From Clostridiales bacterium (lineage in GTDB: Bacteria; Bacillota; Clostridia; Oscillospirales; Oscillospiraceae), in NCBI GenBank assembly GCA_022786965.1, contig JALFXH010000076.1, positions 1 to 35,669 of the forward strand: 35,669 nt of DNA. Reading direction: 5' to 3'. The position numbers were made by a program, and so were the translations under genes. Shown here piece after piece: positions 33,756 through 35,669 of the stretch; within the stretch, counting starts at the first letter, position 1; every line of letters starts with the position of its first letter. A model generated the notes under the pieces. That model saw only the letters and a list, made by a program, of their open reading frames with translations. It searched no databases and was not told where the DNA came from.

Positions 33756-34637
33756 TTACAGGTCAACGCCAAGGAACTTCTTGGCCAGAATGCCCACAAC
33801 GAAGGACACCACGGCCACGCCGATGCTGATCAGCGCCATTTCCAAAAAACGGCTTTTGAAGGGCTGATCCTGTGCAACGCTGGTGTAGTAGGTAAAGCCG
33901 GCGATAATCAGCACCACCATGACCAGCATACAGATCAGGGCCGGGATGTACTGGGCCGCGCCGAAGAGCAGGTAGGGTGCGATCAGCAGCACCACCGTAA
34001 TCAGATAGGCGATGCCGGTGTAGGAGCAGGATTTCAGAGCATCGCTGCGGCCCTCACTGCGGGCAGCCAGAAATTCACTGGAGGCCATGGAGAAGGTGGC
34101 GGAGATTCCCACAATCAGCCCGGACAGGGCGATCAGACGGTTGTTCTGCAGGGCGAAAGCGAAGCCCGCCAGAGAGCCGGTCAGCTCCACCAGCGCGTCA
34201 TTCAGACCCAGCACCATGCTGCCAACATATTGCAGCCGCTCTTCGTCCAGCATACCCAGAAGGGACTGCTCATGTTCTTCCTCCTGAGTGCGGATCTGAA
34301 TGCTTTCGGGAACCGCTTCGGCCAGCAGCGCGTATTCCTCCTGGGCGTTCTCCTCACCCTTTTCCATTAGCTTCACCGCGAAGGTGAAGCCAAGAACCCG
34401 GGCAAGCATGGTGAATTTCAGCACCTTACCGGTCTGCGGCTTCATTTCGATGCCGGTGTACTTTTTCCAGATATCATAGTGTGCCCGTTCCTCCCGGGAC
34501 AGGCGCAGCAGGGTCTGCCGGTTCTCTTCTCCCTTGGCGAAGGCGGCGATCTTTTCGTAGATTACGCTTTCCGTCAGCTCGTTTTGCTGCATTTTGCGGA
34601 TAATTTCCAGAACCTGAACGGACAACTGTTCCGTCAT
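33756..34637 (-). CDS. ferritin-like / VIT1-CCC1 family iron (Fe/Mn) transporter
   Basis: A 293-residue two-part protein. The N-terminal rubrerythrin-like helical domain (about 5-132) shows candidate diiron ligands E20, E50-x2-H53 (EERAHYD), E97 or E101, and E119/E120-x-H122 (EEEHEQ). The C-terminal part (about 138-293) is a VIT1/CCC1 membrane domain with LGLNDALVELTGSLAG, ISATFSMASSEFLAARSEG and three further helices. This architecture matches membrane-bound ferritin (MbfA), which exports or sequesters iron to limit oxidative damage. AAAAGGAGGGG precedes ATG 34637. Monocistronic. Whether it moves iron or manganese is not decidable here. Confidence 0.88.
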   Translation of the reverse strand: MTEQLSVQVLEIIRKMQQNELTESVIYEKIAAFAKGEENRQTLLRLSREERAHYDIWKKYTGIEMKPQTGKVLKFTMLARVLGFTFAVKLMEKGEENAQEEYALLAEAVPESIQIRTQEEEHEQSLLGMLDEERLQYVGSMVLGLNDALVELTGSLAGFAFALQNNRLIALSGLIVGISATFSMASSEFLAARSEGRSDALKSCSYTGIAYLITVVLLIAPYLLFGAAQYIPALICMLVMVVLIIAGFTYYTSVAQDQPFKSRFLEMALISIGVAVVSFVVGILAKKFLGVDL

Positions 34638-34666
34638 AGTAGGTCCCCTCCTTTTGTGTTTTTGCC

Positions 34667-34695
34667 ATTATATCCCATTTATTTTGGAATTGCAA
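34667..34695 (-). promoter_or_regulatory. promoter of the ferritin-like/VIT1 gene
   Basis: Minus-strand TTGCAA (34690-34695), 17-bp spacer, TATAAT (34667-34672). No obvious Fur or PerR box was recognised next to it. Confidence 0.8.
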
Positions 34696-34713
34696 TGCAC
34701 CGGTGGGGATTTT

Positions 34714-35646
34714 TTACGTGCCGCCGGGCAGTCCGGTGGCCCCTGTAACCAATATGCCCAGATTTGCCTTGTAAATATCATCAAACTGGCTTAAGGGAAG
34801 CGGGCTTTCTCCCTGGCCTGATTCGATGGTGAAGCCGGGCCGCCGCCATTGCTGAATGAACCAGTCCTTGTAACCGGCAAAGCTGGATTCGTAGGGGGTG
34901 TCCTCCAGAGCGTAGCCGCTGAGCCGGGCAAATTCCTCCGCCAGCGCCCGGGCGCCGGGGACAACGTAGTCCCCAAACTGCCAGTAGATTACCTCGCCCT
35001 GGGTGTGGAAGGCGATAACCAGCGCCGGGTCAACTTCCTCCGTGTAGCGGGCCATGGCGATGGACTCCCGCTGGTTCAGCGGGGCCCGGCCCACATAATC
35101 CCGGGGGCCGGGTTTGGTGAAGCCCTGAGAGAATTTAATCTCCCTGGCCCGGAGCCACCCGGCAGGGTATTGCAGGTTCAGGTCAACCCCCAAAAGATTT
35201 GCTTTCCAGCCCTCAGGGAAGGGAATCGATGGGTAGTTGTCCGCCAGAGTCTGGGCGGCGGTGTATTCCAGGGTTCCCGGCTCGATGGCCCCGGTGACCA
35301 GATCCACCCCATCCGGGTCCACCATGGGCACGGCGTAAATGGTGGCGGCTTTCAGAATGTTCTGGGCGGGTACGCCGAAAATCTTTCCGTCATTTTCCGC
35401 CGCCTGTGCCAGCTCCTCCAGAAATTTCAGCAGTACCGGGGTGGTGATCCACTCGTTGGCGTGGTGGGCGGCGGAATAGAGCACCTTCCGCTCTCCTGTA
35501 CCGATGCGAAGGGTGAGAACGGGCCGTCCGAAGGCGGTGGTGGTCAGGCTTTCGGAGGAAAAAGCGGGATACCGCCGCAGCAGCTGCCCGATGGTCTGCT
35601 CGCACAGCTGGGCGGTCATGGGTACGTCAGTCTGGACAATAGCCAA
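34714..35646 (-). CDS. M14 family zinc metallopeptidase (gamma-D-glutamyl-diamino acid peptidase-like)
   Basis: A 310-residue zinc carboxypeptidase-fold enzyme. Zinc ligands are H62-x2-E65 (AAHHANEW) and H214 (IAFHTQGE); the catalytic glutamate is E275 in GFTIESGQGESPLP. PMVDPDGVDLVTGA and GVDLNLQYPAGW are typical of M14C enzymes that cut the gamma-D-Glu-meso-DAP bond of peptidoglycan peptides. There is no signal peptide, so it may act in the cytosol on recycled muropeptides. The start is TTG 35646, supported by GGGAGG 7 bp upstream; ATG at residue 10 is the alternative. The remaining 23 bases of the window hold only this ribosome binding site. Confidence 0.88.
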   Translation of the reverse strand: MAIVQTDVPMTAQLCEQTIGQLLRRYPAFSSESLTTTAFGRPVLTLRIGTGERKVLYSAAHHANEWITTPVLLKFLEELAQAAENDGKIFGVPAQNILKAATIYAVPMVDPDGVDLVTGAIEPGTLEYTAAQTLADNYPSIPFPEGWKANLLGVDLNLQYPAGWLRAREIKFSQGFTKPGPRDYVGRAPLNQRESIAMARYTEEVDPALVIAFHTQGEVIYWQFGDYVVPGARALAEEFARLSGYALEDTPYESSFAGYKDWFIQQWRRPGFTIESGQGESPLPLSQFDDIYKANLGILVTGATGLPGGT

Positions 35647-35669
35647 AATATCACCTCCCGGTAGTATAT

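Overview
The window looks like chromosomal DNA of a GC-rich anaerobic Firmicute, most likely an Oscillospiraceae-type gut Clostridium. Evidence: strong AGGAGG ribosome binding sites, near-consensus sigma-A promoters, a CIRCE/HrcA heat-shock operon, a class III fructose-bisphosphatase, an NfnAB-type oxidoreductase and MacAB-like exporters with HlyD-type adaptors. Taxonomy is inferred from gene content only. No phage, plasmid, CRISPR or transposase genes were seen.

Layout. 1-7.4 kb: a DagK/YegS-family lipid kinase (+), a membrane-anchored Ig-like protein (-), the nfnA-nfnB operon (-) and fbp class III (-). 7.5-8.7 kb: the rpsF-ssb-rpsR operon (-). 9.0-14.5 kb: hrcA-grpE-dnaK-dnaJ behind a perfect CIRCE operator. 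This operon is interrupted between every pair of genes by palindromic sequence, including a 0.5-kb inverted-repeat cassette with a DUF559 endonuclease-like gene between dnaK and dnaJ. 14.8-19.1 kb: a dCMP-deaminase-family gene, then a LysR regulator divergent from a fused CoA-disulfide-reductase / rhodanese / siroheme sulfite-reductase-like protein. 19.4-25.3 kb: a four-gene exporter operon (adaptor, ATPase, MacB permease, second adaptor); the second adaptor carries a large insertion with six CCHC-type repeats. 25.5-27.4 kb: an ECF-like sigma factor with a membrane anti-sigma-like partner. 27.5-30.2 kb: a small membrane protein, a NUDIX hydrolase and glmS. 30.3-31.3 kb: a 94-bp CAGA microsatellite in front of an HPt-like gene that lacks its phospho-accepting His, then tRNA-Lys and tRNA-Gln (-). 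31.4-33.7 kb: a pseudouridine catabolic operon, psuK (fused to a helix-turn-helix) and psuG, behind a 33-bp palindromic operator lying on the -10 box. 33.7-35.7 kb: a ferritin-like/VIT1 iron transporter and an M14 peptidase.

Intergenic DNA is crowded with palindromic repeats of several families. One family begins and ends with CCTTCCCC-type palindromes; another has CGTAGGG...CCCTACG ends. The most notable candidates are: (1) the DUF559 cassette and its apparently gutted relative at 8.8 kb, as a possible mobile element of an unusual kind; (2) the tetranucleotide repeat, whose loss of one unit would fuse its reading frame to a stop codon overlapping the HPt-like start; (3) the sulfur-metabolism triple fusion; (4) the CCHC-repeat insertion in an exporter adaptor; (5) the self-contained regulator-kinase with its operator. 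Coordinates, motifs and promoter spacings were read directly from the sequence. Functions rest on recognised family motifs and no database search was run.
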